In this document: piece by piece, positions 1 to 7,905 of the stretch | Layout: every line of letters begins with the position of its first letter | How positions within the stretch are numbered: the first letter of the stretch is position 1 | Source of the DNA: Pigmentiphaga litoralis | GTDB lineage: Bacteria > Pseudomonadota > Gammaproteobacteria > Burkholderiales > Burkholderiaceae_B | Direction of reading: 5' to 3' | Length of the DNA: 64,000 nt | NCBI RefSeq assembly: GCF_014651835.1 | Contig: NZ_BMXQ01000001.1 | Span: 1,502,801-1,566,800 of the forward strand | Notes under the pieces: generated by a model | What the model saw: only the letters and a program-made list of their open reading frames with translations | Told to the model about the DNA's origin: nothing | Database searches by the model: none | Translations under genes and position numbers: made by a program

Positions 1-1
1 C

Positions 2-745
2 AGCGAACACGTGGCCAGGTCGGCGCCCGATGGCTACACGGTGCTGCTGGGCGCGACCGGGTCGATGGTCGTCAACCCGGCCGTGTACTCCAACATGCGC
101 TACGACACCGTCAAGGATTTCGTTCCGGTCTCGTTGATCGGCACCCTGCCCCTGGTGCTGGCTGTCAATGCGAACGGCCCGGCCCGCACCGTGCCCGAGC
201 TCATCAACTACGCCAAGGCCAATCCCGGCAAAGCCAACTATTCCTCCGCCGCCGCGCCCTTCCAGCTGGCCGCGGAGCAACTGAACCTGCAGGCCGGCAC
301 GGCGTTTCAGAACATCTCGTACAAGGGCAGCACCGACGCCGTCAACGCGGTCATGGGCAACGACGTGCTCGCGACCTTTGCGGATCCGGTGGCGATCACG
401 GCCGGGCTGCAGAGCGGCAAGCTGCGCGCGCTGGCCGTCACGTCGGCCAAGGAAGACCCATCGTTGCCGGGCGTGCCCACCTTCCAGCAACTGGGCATGC
501 AGAACATGGATATGCGCCTGTGGCAGGGGCTGCTGCTTCCCGCCGGCACGCCGCCTGCCATCGTCAAGCGTCTGCAGGATGAAGTCGCTCGCGTGGTCGC
601 GATGCCCGAAGTGCGCACCAAGTTCGTGTCTTTCGGGCTGGAGCCGGTCAGCAATACGTCGGCCGAGTTTTCGCAGCAGATCGTCAACGACCTGGCCCGC
701 TGGAGCGGCATTGCCAAGGCTGCCAACGTCAAGCTGGAAATGTGA
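2..745 (+). CDS. Bug-family tripartite tricarboxylate transporter substrate-binding protein, 3' part
   Basis: Periplasmic solute-binding protein of the Bug/TctC family, which captures a small organic acid for a TctAB-type permease or for sensing. The reading frame is open to the window edge, so the signal peptide and first lobe are missing. What remains shows family hallmarks: APDGYT followed by the N-lobe run around NPAVY, the KDFVPVS segment, a mid-region YKGS loop, and the SLPGVPTFQQLG stretch before the C-terminal helices. It ends 8 bases before the preferred start of the isomerase gene, so the two are probably co-transcribed with the ligase. The substrate cannot be told from sequence; the neighbours suggest an aromatic or CoA-activated acid. 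Confidence 0.9.
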   Translation, partial: SEHVARSAPDGYTVLLGATGSMVVNPAVYSNMRYDTVKDFVPVSLIGTLPLVLAVNANGPARTVPELINYAKANPGKANYSSAAAPFQLAAEQLNLQAGTAFQNISYKGSTDAVNAVMGNDVLATFADPVAITAGLQSGKLRALAVTSAKEDPSLPGVPTFQQLGMQNMDMRLWQGLLLPAGTPPAIVKRLQDEVARVVAMPEVRTKFVSFGLEPVSNTSAEFSQQIVNDLARWSGIAKAANVKLEM

Positions 746-753
746 CGCACGGC

Positions 754-1452
754 ATGACCGGTTCCCCCATCGACTTCTTCTTTGATCCCATTTCGCCTTA
801 CGGCTATCTGGCGTCCACCCAGATCGAAGCGCTGGCCGCGCGGCATGGCCGGACCGTCGACTGGCGGCCCGTGCTGCTGAGCGTGACGGTGTTGCAGATC
901 ATGGGGCTCAAGCCCGTGCCACTGACGCCGCTCAAGGGCGAGTACTCGCGTGACGACAAACACCGCCTGGCGTCGCTGCTTGGCGTGCCCCTCGTCGAGC
1001 ATGGCCTGGGCGGCGCCGTGTCCCCTATCAAGTCCCTGCGTTTGTTCATGGCCCTGAAGGCGCGCGATCCGGCTCTGGCAGCCCGGTATGCGCGACGGCT
1101 TTGCGCGGCGCACTGGGCCGAAAGCCAGGACATCGGCGATGTCGGGGTGCTGCTTCGTGTGGCCGAGTCGGTCGGCGTGGCAGCGGCCGAGGTCCACGAC
1201 GCGTTGCATGACGAGGCCGTCAACGGCGCGTTACGGACTGCGGTGGATGATGCGGTGGCGCTCGGTGTGTTTGGCGTACCGACCTTTCGGGTCGACGATC
1301 AGCTGATCTGGGGCGTGGACCGCCTGTGGATGCTCGAGCACTGGCTCGAGGCGGGCGCCTGGACGCCGCCCCTGGCGGGTGCAGCGCGTCGGTCTGGCTT
1401 GACCGCGAATGCCCTGCCTTGCCCAGGATTACCCGATTCCATGGACGGATGA
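754..1452 (+). CDS. 2-hydroxychromene-2-carboxylate isomerase / DsbA-fold family protein
   Basis: DsbA/GST-kappa fold protein of about 232 residues. Characterised members isomerise 2-hydroxychromene-2-carboxylate in naphthalene breakdown or act on other glutathione adducts. The N-terminus has the PIDFFFDPISPYGYLAS pattern, where the serine after PI occupies the active-site position, and the C-terminus has the cis-Pro region GVFGVPTF. An ATG at 754 gives the usual family N-terminus; a GTG at 742 in the same frame would overlap the upstream stop region. It is followed after 4 bases by an acyl-CoA ligase, so the three genes look like one operon. The exact substrate is unknown. Confidence 0.85.
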   Translation: MTGSPIDFFFDPISPYGYLASTQIEALAARHGRTVDWRPVLLSVTVLQIMGLKPVPLTPLKGEYSRDDKHRLASLLGVPLVEHGLGGAVSPIKSLRLFMALKARDPALAARYARRLCAAHWAESQDIGDVGVLLRVAESVGVAAAEVHDALHDEAVNGALRTAVDDAVALGVFGVPTFRVDDQLIWGVDRLWMLEHWLEAGAWTPPLAGAARRSGLTANALPCPGLPDSMDG

Positions 1453-1456
1453 CACG

Positions 1457-3070
1457 ATGACGCTTTCCGATACCCTTCTGCAGTTCGCCCGCCTTGATGC
1501 CGCGACCCTGCTGCAACACCGCGCCCTGCAACGCGGCGCGCACCCGTTCCTGCACTGGGCGCCGTTCGATGCCGCCGATGCCCGCACCTGGACCTATGCG
1601 CAGTTTGCCGACGAGGTCGCACGGGTTGGCGCCGGCTTGCGCGCGCGCGGCGTCCAGCCAGGGCAACGGGTGCTGATGCATCTGGAAAACTGCCCGGAAC
1701 TGTTGATTACCTACTTTGCCTGCGCGCACATCGGCGCCATTTGCGTGCCGACCAATGCCATGGCGGCGGGCCCGGAACTGACCTATATGGCGGAGCTGAC
1801 CGAAGCGGTGGGCGCGGTGACGCAACCACGCTTTGCCGCCAAGCTGGCCATTCACTGCCCGAACCTTGCCTGGCTGGCCGTCACGTCCAGCGATGCGGGG
1901 CTGCCGTGCGAACCCGGGACGGCGCCGGCGGCCGCCGACAGCTTCGACGCGCTGCGCGTTGCCGAGCCGGCTCCCCTGCGCGCACCGGACGCGTCACAAG
2001 CACTGTCTATCCTGTTCACCAGCGGCACCACGTCACGTCCCAAAGGCGTCTTGTGGACGCATGCCAATGCGCTGTGGGCGGCCCGGCTGGGCGCGACGCA
2101 GCAAGGCTTTCGCGCCGACGACATCGTGCAGGTCTTCCTGCCGCTGTTCCATGTGGTCGGCCTGTCGTGGTCCGTACTGCCGACACTGTGGGCCGGTGCA
2201 ACCGTCGTGCTGCAACCCAAATTCTCGGCAACGCACTATTGGCCGACGGCCATGCACTACCGGTCCACCGTGGGATCGCATGTCATCTTCAGCGGCAACG
2301 TCCTGGCCGGGCAGCCGGTGCCGTCCGGCCATGCCTTTCGCCAGTGGTGCAACGCGCTGTCCTTGCCGCAACATGAAGCGGCGTTTGGCGTGAAAGTGCA
2401 AGGCGCCTGGGGCATGACTGAAATGGTGGCCCAGGGCATCGTGGGCGACCTGTGGGCGCCGCAACGGCCCGGGTCCATCGGCCGTCCGTCGGTCGGCTAC
2501 GGGATCCGTATCGAAAACGACCGCGGCGATGCATGCCGGCCTGGCGAGACCGGGTCGCTGCTGGTCAACGGTGTGCCAGGCGTGTCGATCTTTGCGGAAT
2601 ACTTCCGCAACCCGCAAGCCACGCGCGATGCCTTCGACGAAGAAGGCTACTTTCGCACGGGCGACAGCGTGATCCTGCACGACGACGGCAGCATCCAATT
2701 CAGCGACCGCAACAAGGACCTGATCAAGGTCGGCGGCGAAGGCGTGTCCGCGGCAGAGGTGGAACGCGTCATTGCGGGCGTCGAGGGCGTGGCGCAGGTG
2801 GCGGTGGTCAGCCGGCCGGACGCGTCGATGGGCGAAGTTGCGGTGGCCTATGTGATTCCGCGGCCCCACGTTGCGGTCCACGCCGGCCTGGAGGCGCGCA
2901 TTATCGAAACGTGCCGCAAGGACCTGGCCAAGTTCAAGGTTCCACGCGCCGTCTATTTCGTGGACGACTTTCCGCGCATCAGCGTCGGCAAGATCTCGAA
3001 GGTCAAGCTGCGAGAAATGGCGCGGGCAACGGTGGTGGAGCAACGCGACGAACAACCGGTCAGGGTGTGA
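1457..3070 (+). CDS. AMP-forming acyl-CoA ligase
   Basis: ANL-superfamily ligase that activates a carboxylic acid to its CoA thioester through an acyl-adenylate. The P-loop LFTSGTTSRPKG lies near residue 185, GAWGMTE is the A5-type motif, FRTGD with the downstream DRNKDLIKVGGEGVSA is the hinge, and the catalytic lysine lies in the C-terminal GKISK. At 537 residues it is of normal length. The reading frame extends upstream to 1409, but the ATG at 1457, four bases after the isomerase stop, gives the normal N-terminus. N-terminal style is closer to CaiC-like ATP-dependent acyl-CoA ligases than to classical benzoate-CoA ligases. It may supply the CoA ester for the divergent hydroxylase operon nearby, which lacks its own ligase; that link is inference. 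Confidence 0.9.
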   Translation: MTLSDTLLQFARLDAATLLQHRALQRGAHPFLHWAPFDAADARTWTYAQFADEVARVGAGLRARGVQPGQRVLMHLENCPELLITYFACAHIGAICVPTNAMAAGPELTYMAELTEAVGAVTQPRFAAKLAIHCPNLAWLAVTSSDAGLPCEPGTAPAAADSFDALRVAEPAPLRAPDASQALSILFTSGTTSRPKGVLWTHANALWAARLGATQQGFRADDIVQVFLPLFHVVGLSWSVLPTLWAGATVVLQPKFSATHYWPTAMHYRSTVGSHVIFSGNVLAGQPVPSGHAFRQWCNALSLPQHEAAFGVKVQGAWGMTEMVAQGIVGDLWAPQRPGSIGRPSVGYGIRIENDRGDACRPGETGSLLVNGVPGVSIFAEYFRNPQATRDAFDEEGYFRTGDSVILHDDGSIQFSDRNKDLIKVGGEGVSAAEVERVIAGVEGVAQVAVVSRPDASMGEVAVAYVIPRPHVAVHAGLEARIIETCRKDLAKFKVPRAVYFVDDFPRISVGKISKVKLREMARATVVEQRDEQPVRV

Positions 3071-3096
3071 CTCCCGTTGGCCGTCGCTTGCCGGGA

Positions 3097-3297
3097 CTAT
3101 CGACCCAGCGGCGGTTCGATCCATATGAACTGTTCGCCGCGCTGGATCATGCTGGCAACGTCTTCGGCAGGCACGTCGTAGTCCGAACCCATGAGGCTGG
3201 CTTCGCCCGTCTCGCGGATGTGAATGATCGATGGGGGATCGGATTCGATGTAGTACCAGTAATAACCAGGTTTGAGGTCGTGCGCGGGCGTGGTCAT
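3097..3297 (-). CDS. Small hypothetical protein
   Basis: Predicted cytoplasmic protein of about 66 residues, acidic, with a YYWYY cluster near the N-terminus and no membrane segment. I do not recognise the family. The frame opens at 3318, but AAGGA lies six bases before the ATG at 3297, which decides that start. It converges on the acyl-CoA ligase and is followed upstream by another small gene on the same strand. Aromatic-rich N-termini of this type occur in short conserved Burkholderiales proteins of unknown role. Confidence 0.7.
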   Translation of the reverse strand: MTTPAHDLKPGYYWYYIESDPPSIIHIRETGEASLMGSDYDVPAEDVASMIQRGEQFIWIEPPLGR

Positions 3298-3341
3298 GAG
3301 CATTCCTTGTAGTGACACATTCCTTGTCGCGGCATGCGCCG

Positions 3342-3581
3342 TCAGATCTCCAGGCCGCCCTTGCGGCCGTCGATCATATCGACACCATACGCGATGGCGT
3401 GGTCTATCGCTTCACGTTCGGTCGGGAAGGCGCCGAACGACGCGAAGCGCTGGGTGCGCGTCTCGTCCACGCCGCGGTACCGCGACAGCAACAACTGCGC
3501 GCCAAAGGTGTTGTCAGGCAGCAGTTCGGCGCTGGGAGCAAGGTCGTAGTCGCCGTGCATCACGATGCGGTCCCGGGTCAT
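3342..3581 (-). CDS. Small hypothetical protein
   Basis: A 79-residue soluble protein with no membrane segment. The ATG at 3581 has GGAG six bases upstream. The C-terminal half, with TEREAIDHAIAYG before the end, looks like a short alpha/beta fold of the kind annotated as conserved hypothetical in Alcaligenaceae. It is on the same strand as the 66-residue gene just downstream (44 bases apart) and may share a transcript. No function can be assigned. Confidence 0.7.
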   Translation of the reverse strand: MTRDRIVMHGDYDLAPSAELLPDNTFGAQLLLSRYRGVDETRTQRFASFGAFPTEREAIDHAIAYGVDMIDGRKGGLEI

Positions 3582-3701
3582 GGCAGTCTCCAGTCTTAGC
3601 GATCACTCGACTATACCGGCTGCCCTGCCGTGCACTCCGTCAGGCGACGCCGAGGCTGTATCCAACTGCGAACACATCGGCGACTCGTTACGCCTTGATG
3701 C

Positions 3702-4121
3702 TCACGCTTGCTCGGGCACCATGGCGGTGACTTCGATCTCGACCTGCGCACGGTCTTCGATCAGGTCGGCCACCTGCACGGCCGTCATGGTCGGAAAGTG
3801 CCGGCCGATGATCTCGCGATACGCCTTGCCGATCTCCGGGTAGGCGGCGACGTAGGTCTTCTTGTCCTTGACGTACCAGGTCATCCGGACAATATGTTCG
3901 GGGCCAGCCTTGGCCTCGGCCAGCGTGGCAACGATGTTGCGCAGCGCCTGCGCCACCTGGCCAACAAAGTCGTCCGTCTGGAACACGCCATCGGCATCCC
4001 AGCCGATCATGCCGCTGACGAACACCATGCGGCCTGACGCGGCCATGCCGTTGGCATAGCCTTTGGGACGGGGCCAGCCTTCAGGCTGAAGAACTTCGAT
4101 GTGGCTGGAAGGGGTGCTCAT
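3702..4121 (-). CDS. RidA/YjgF/YER057c/UK114-family protein (atypical)
   Basis: Rid-fold trimeric protein of 139 residues. Archetypal RidA hydrolyses reactive enamine/imine intermediates. Family features are the N-terminal PEGWPRPKGYANG, VFVSGMIGWD and the C-terminal VEIEVTAMV strand. The loop that in RidA carries the imine-binding arginine (PARSCVEV) reads PTMTAVQV here, so that arginine is absent; the protein may be a ligand-binding or otherwise diverged Rid protein. It is the last gene of the CoA-dependent aromatic operon, 86 bases after the acyl-CoA dehydrogenase with a strong hairpin between. A Rid protein would suit a pathway handling an amino-substituted ring intermediate such as 2-aminobenzoyl-CoA products. 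Confidence 0.9.
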   Translation of the reverse strand: MSTPSSHIEVLQPEGWPRPKGYANGMAASGRMVFVSGMIGWDADGVFQTDDFVGQVAQALRNIVATLAEAKAGPEHIVRMTWYVKDKKTYVAAYPEIGKAYREIIGRHFPTMTAVQVADLIEDRAQVEIEVTAMVPEQA

Positions 4122-4148
4122 GGGAATCCTGATGAAAAGGTGGCGTCT

Positions 4149-4176
4149 GCGGCGGGACCCGATCCGGTCCCGCCGC
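4149..4176 (-). terminator. Strong GC hairpin between acyl-CoA dehydrogenase and RidA genes
   Basis: Perfect 11-bp inverted repeat (GCGGCGGGACC, 6-base loop, GGTCCCGCCGC). On the minus strand it is not followed by a good T-tract (CCTTTT comes about 15 bases later), so it is more likely a partial terminator or RNA-stability element that would lower expression of the RidA gene than a complete stop. Confidence 0.5.
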
Positions 4177-4207
4177 GCTTGCGTTCAAGCTGCGGGCGCG
4201 GCTGCGT

Positions 4208-5383
4208 TCACGCCGCAGGCGTAGGCAATGCGCGCAGCAATTCACGCGCGATGATCAGTTGCTGCACTTCGGTCGCGCCCTCGTAGATGCGCAAGGCCCG
4301 GATCTCGCGATACAGGCGCTCGACCGGATGGTCGCTGACAACGCCCAGCCCGCCGAACAATTGCACGGCGCCATCGATCACGCGCTGCGCCGTTTCGGTG
4401 GCGGTCATCTTGGCCATGGCGGCTTCCTTCGTGACTTTTTGCCCGCGATCACGCATCCAGGCCGCGCGATAGGTCAACAACGCGGCCGCGTCGATCCCGG
4501 TTGCCATGTCGGCCAGCTTGGCCTGCGTCAACTGGAAGTCCGCCAGGGTCTGATTGAACATGCGGCGCTGCGTCGCGCGCTGCAGGCCTTCGTCGAGCGC
4601 GCGGCGGGCAAACCCCAGGGCCGCAGCCGCCACCGACGTGCGGAATACGTCCAGCGTCGACATGGCGATCTTGAAGCCCTGCCCCGATGCACCGATACGC
4701 TGGGACACCGGAACGCGGCACCGGTCGAAACGCAGGCGAGCCAGCGGATGCGGCGCGATGACCTCGATGCGCTCGGCAATGGTCAGGCCGGGCGTGTCCG
4801 CAGGCACCAGAAAGGCCGACAGACCCCGCGAACCTGGTGCGTCGCCGGTACGCGCAAACACCACGTAGAAGTCGGCGATTCCGCCATTCGAAATCCAGGT
4901 TTTCTCGCCGTTCAGCACATAGTGGTCGCCATCGAGCGTTGCCGCGCAAGACATCGCCGCCACGTCCGATCCTGCGTCCGGCTCCGACAAGGCAAAGGCC
5001 GCAATCGCGTTTCCGCTTGCCACCCGGGTCAGCCACTCGGACTTCTGGGCATCGGTGCCGAACAGGCTGATCGCCCCCGACCCGAGGCCCTGCATGGCAA
5101 AGGCAAAGTCCGCCAGCCCCGCATGACGGGCCAGCACTTCACGGATCAGGCAGATGGCGCGGGTGTCGATCACGTCCTGGTGACCGCCGTGGGCCTGGCC
5201 GCCCACCGCGTGGCCCAGCCAGCCCGCCTCGCCCAACTGGCGCACCAGCGCACGGCAGGCCGCGTCGACATCGCGGCCATGGACCTCGGCAATGTGCTCG
5301 GTCGCCCACGCGTCCAGCTGCGTTGCAAGGGCGCGGTGCCGGTCTTCAAAGAACGGCCAATCGAGGTAGGTGGTGTCGGCCAT
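4208..5383 (-). CDS. Acyl-CoA dehydrogenase family protein
   Basis: FAD flavoprotein of about 391 residues that would introduce a double bond alpha,beta to a CoA thioester or re-oxidise a cyclic CoA intermediate, passing electrons to ETF. Visible features: N-terminal helical domain, the [15 protein letters not shown] flavin-binding region, TWISNGG, and the C-terminal [10 protein letters not shown] carrying the usual catalytic glutamate. The frame opens at 5425, but the ATG at 5383, four bases after the hydratase stop, gives a normal N-terminus. In aerobic 2-aminobenzoyl-CoA and benzoyl-CoA-like clusters such a gene acts after ring hydroxylation/reduction. Confidence 0.92.
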   Translation of the reverse strand: MADTTYLDWPFFEDRHRALATQLDAWATEHIAEVHGRDVDAACRALVRQLGEAGWLGHAVGGQAHGGHQDVIDTRAICLIREVLARHAGLADFAFAMQGLGSGAISLFGTDAQKSEWLTRVASGNAIAAFALSEPDAGSDVAAMSCAATLDGDHYVLNGEKTWISNGGIADFYVVFARTGDAPGSRGLSAFLVPADTPGLTIAERIEVIAPHPLARLRFDRCRVPVSQRIGASGQGFKIAMSTLDVFRTSVAAAALGFARRALDEGLQRATQRRMFNQTLADFQLTQAKLADMATGIDAAALLTYRAAWMRDRGQKVTKEAAMAKMTATETAQRVIDGAVQLFGGLGVVSDHPVERLYREIRALRIYEGATEVQQLIIARELLRALPTPAA

Positions 5384-5387
5384 GGGG

Positions 5388-6242
5388 TCAGTCGCCCTCA
5401 AAAACCGGGCGCTGCTTGCCCACAAACGCGTGGTAAGCCCGATGGAAGTCGTTGGTCGCCATGCAGATGGCCTGGGCCTGGGCTTCGGCTTCGATGGCTT
5501 CCGACACGCCCATGTTCCATTCCTGTTGCAGCATGCGTTTGGTCATGCCGTGCGCAAACGTGGGCCCGGCGACAAGATCCTTGGCCAGCCGCAGCGCATC
5601 GCCGCGCAACACGTCCGGCTCGCACAGGCGGTTGAAGAAGCCCCAGCGCTCGCCTTCGTCGCCGCTGAACGACCGGCCCGTATACAGCAGCTCGGAGGCA
5701 CGGCCCTGCCCGATCACGCGCGGCAACAAGGCACACGCGCCCATGTCGCAGCCTGCCAGGCCCACACGGGTGAACAGGAAGGCCGTCTTGCTGCGCGCCG
5801 TGGCCAGCCGCATGTCGGACGCCAGCGCCAGGATCGCACCCGCCCCGGCACACACGCCATCGACGGCGGCAATGATCGGTTGCGGGCAGGCGCGCATGGC
5901 CTTGACCACGTCGCCGGTCATCCGGGTAAAGGCGAGCAAGGACGGCATGTCCAGCTTGGTCAACGGCCCGATGATCTCGTGCACGTCACCACCCGAGCAG
6001 AAGTTGTCCCCTGCCCCGTGGATCACCACCGCGTGCACGTCTTCGGCGTAGGCCAGCGCCAGGAACAGGTCGCGCAATTCGGCGTACGAGTCGAAGGTCA
6101 GCGGATTCTTGCGTTCGGGACGGTTCAACGTCAGGGTGGCGATACCGTCAGCCACTTCGAACAACACATGCTTCGCGGCATAGTCGGCCAAGGTCGTTGG
6201 CGCGCCGTGCAGCCGGCGGTTTTCACCCGGTAGGTAACGCAT
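5388..6242 (-). CDS. Enoyl-CoA hydratase/isomerase family protein
   Basis: Crotonase-fold protein of 284 residues, likely to hydrate, isomerise or open a CoA-bound cyclic intermediate in the aromatic pathway. The crotonase signature runs from [18 protein letters not shown] through the oxyanion-hole segment [11 protein letters not shown] to [18 protein letters not shown]. It is co-directional with its neighbours, with only 4 bases to the acyl-CoA dehydrogenase and 103 to the MarR gene. The N-terminal 20 residues before LADYAAKHV are longer than in many hydratases, so a slightly later start is possible. Confidence 0.9.
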   Translation of the reverse strand: MRYLPGENRRLHGAPTTLADYAAKHVLFEVADGIATLTLNRPERKNPLTFDSYAELRDLFLALAYAEDVHAVVIHGAGDNFCSGGDVHEIIGPLTKLDMPSLLAFTRMTGDVVKAMRACPQPIIAAVDGVCAGAGAILALASDMRLATARSKTAFLFTRVGLAGCDMGACALLPRVIGQGRASELLYTGRSFSGDEGERWGFFNRLCEPDVLRGDALRLAKDLVAGPTFAHGMTKRMLQQEWNMGVSEAIEAEAQAQAICMATNDFHRAYHAFVGKQRPVFEGD

Positions 6243-6345
6243 GGTCAGCTCCGTACGCTCGCCTGCTCGCGGCGTGCAAAAAAGTCGTTGAATCAGATAG
6301 TGGGTCGGGCTTGCGTGAAACAGGTACAGCCGTCTTCGGGGGTGC

Positions 6346-6960
6346 TCATGCTGCCGGCGGCGCTGTCAGGCTGCCCTTCAATGTCGACAGCAGGTCGATC
6401 AACTGCGTTTTTGCGTCGGGCGGCAGCCCCGAGAACAGCTCGGCAATCCACTCTTCGTGCACCTGCGCCATGCGCGCGAACGCGCGGCGTCCAGCGGGCG
6501 TCAGCTTCACGATGAAGGCGCGGCGATCATCGGGCGCAGGCTCGCGGACCACCAGGTTCTCGGCCACCAGCTGGTCGGTAATGCCGGTGACGTTGCCGCC
6601 GGTCACCATCATGCGTTTGGACAGCTCGCCCATACGCAGCCCTTCCGGCTGCCGCTCCAGCTGCGCCATCAGGTCGAAACGCGGCAAGGTGATGCCGAAC
6701 TCGGCCCGCAACCGCGACCGGATTTCGTTTTCGACGCGGTTGGTGCACGAAAGCATGCGCAACCACAGCACCAGCGATTGATGGTGCCCGCCGGTGATCC
6801 GGGTTTCAAGGTCGAGCACCGGGGCGGCTTCAGGCGCCGTGGCTTGACCGCGCGCAGCCGCCGTTGCGGACGTGCTTGCCGCCGACGCGCTTCTGCCCGA
6901 GGCGTTGGCGGTCGAACGGCTGGAGGTGGCGAGCGCGGGCTCGTCGGTCTTGCGCGTCAT
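6346..6960 (-). CDS. MarR-family transcriptional regulator
   Basis: Winged-helix regulator of 204 residues. After an Ala/Ser/Thr-rich N-terminal extension of about 50 residues comes the MarR core: helices around [22 protein letters not shown], the recognition helix [14 protein letters not shown], and the wing [19 protein letters not shown]. It sits inside the aromatic operon between the SDR and hydratase genes. MarR proteins of such clusters usually bind the aryl-CoA intermediate and release a promoter. The palindrome at 10369-10387 in front of the operon is its most plausible operator; this is inference. Confidence 0.9.
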   Translation of the reverse strand: MTRKTDEPALATSSRSTANASGRSASAASTSATAAARGQATAPEAAPVLDLETRITGGHHQSLVLWLRMLSCTNRVENEIRSRLRAEFGITLPRFDLMAQLERQPEGLRMGELSKRMMVTGGNVTGITDQLVAENLVVREPAPDDRRAFIVKLTPAGRRAFARMAQVHEEWIAELFSGLPPDAKTQLIDLLSTLKGSLTAPPAA

Positions 6961-6972
6961 CTGGAGGGGTTC

Positions 6973-7905
6973 CTACATCACTTCGCCGCCGGCCACGGCC
7001 AGCGACTGTCCATTGATGGCGTCCGAGCCTGGCATGCACAGCCACAGCACGGCGTTGGCCACTTCGTCCGGCTTGACCAGCCGTTTCTGCGGATTGAGCG
7101 ACGCCAGTTCGCGCTGCACCTGCGCCGCGTCACGGCCCGTCTTGGCGACAATGTTGTCGACCGCGTCGGCCAGCAGGTCGGTCTCGGTAAAGCCCGGGCA
7201 CACCGCATTGACTGTCACGCCCTTGGTTGCGACCTCGAGGGCCACGGACCGCGTCAGCCCGATCACGCCGTGCTTCGAGGCGCAGTAGGCCGACGTATAG
7301 CCATAACCAGTGAGACCCGCCGTGCTGGCGATGTTGACGATGCGACCCCACCCGGCGTCGACCATGCCGGGCAAGGCGGCCCGCATGCAGAAGAACGAGC
7401 CCGACAGGTTGACGTTGAGCATCTGGTGCCACAAGGCATCGTCGGTGCGCGCCAACGGGGCGGATTCGGCCTGCCCCGCGTTATTCACCAGGATGTCGAT
7501 GACACCGGCGCGGGTGCGCGCGTCGGCAAAGCCAGCCTGCACGGATACGGAATTCGCGACATCCATCACGACGTAGCCGACGGTGGCCGCGCGCTGGGTG
7601 CCGTTCGCAGGCGCCGCGGGTCGACTTGCTTCCAGTTCTGCCACGGCGGCCTGCAATGCATCGGCATGCCGGCCGGCGATCGTGACGGATGCGCCTTGCG
7701 CGACAAGCGTCCGCGCAATGGAAGCGCCGATCCCGCGCGCCCCGCCCGTCACGACGGCATGCCGGCCGGCGAGCGGGAGCCTTGCGGCCGTGTGGGTACC
7801 CGGGGCGGGGGCCCAACCTGCAGCCGCGGCCGGGGCCGGGGCCGAGTCCGGGGCCTGACCCGACACTGGCGCGGAAGCCGTTGACGTCGTCATCGGCGCG
7901 GTCAC
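6973..7905 (-). CDS. SDR-family NAD(P)-dependent oxidoreductase
   Basis: Short-chain dehydrogenase of about 310 residues, probably acting as a 3-hydroxyacyl-CoA dehydrogenase in the pathway. The Rossmann motif TGGARGIG is near residue 55, NNAG follows, and the active-site YCASK is near residue 207. The start is a GTG at 7905 overlapping the hydroxylase stop, or an ATG at 7893; either way coupling to the upstream gene is tight. The first 45 residues are an unusual Ala/Pro/Ser-rich extension not seen in typical SDRs, resembling the low-complexity N-terminus of the MarR protein encoded next. Confidence 0.9.
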   Translation of the reverse strand: MTAPMTTSTASAPVSGQAPDSAPAPAAAAGWAPAPGTHTAARLPLAGRHAVVTGGARGIGASIARTLVAQGASVTIAGRHADALQAAVAELEASRPAAPANGTQRAATVGYVVMDVANSVSVQAGFADARTRAGVIDILVNNAGQAESAPLARTDDALWHQMLNVNLSGSFFCMRAALPGMVDAGWGRIVNIASTAGLTGYGYTSAYCASKHGVIGLTRSVALEVATKGVTVNAVCPGFTETDLLADAVDNIVAKTGRDAAQVQRELASLNPQKRLVKPDEVANAVLWLCMPGSDAINGQSLAVAGGEVM

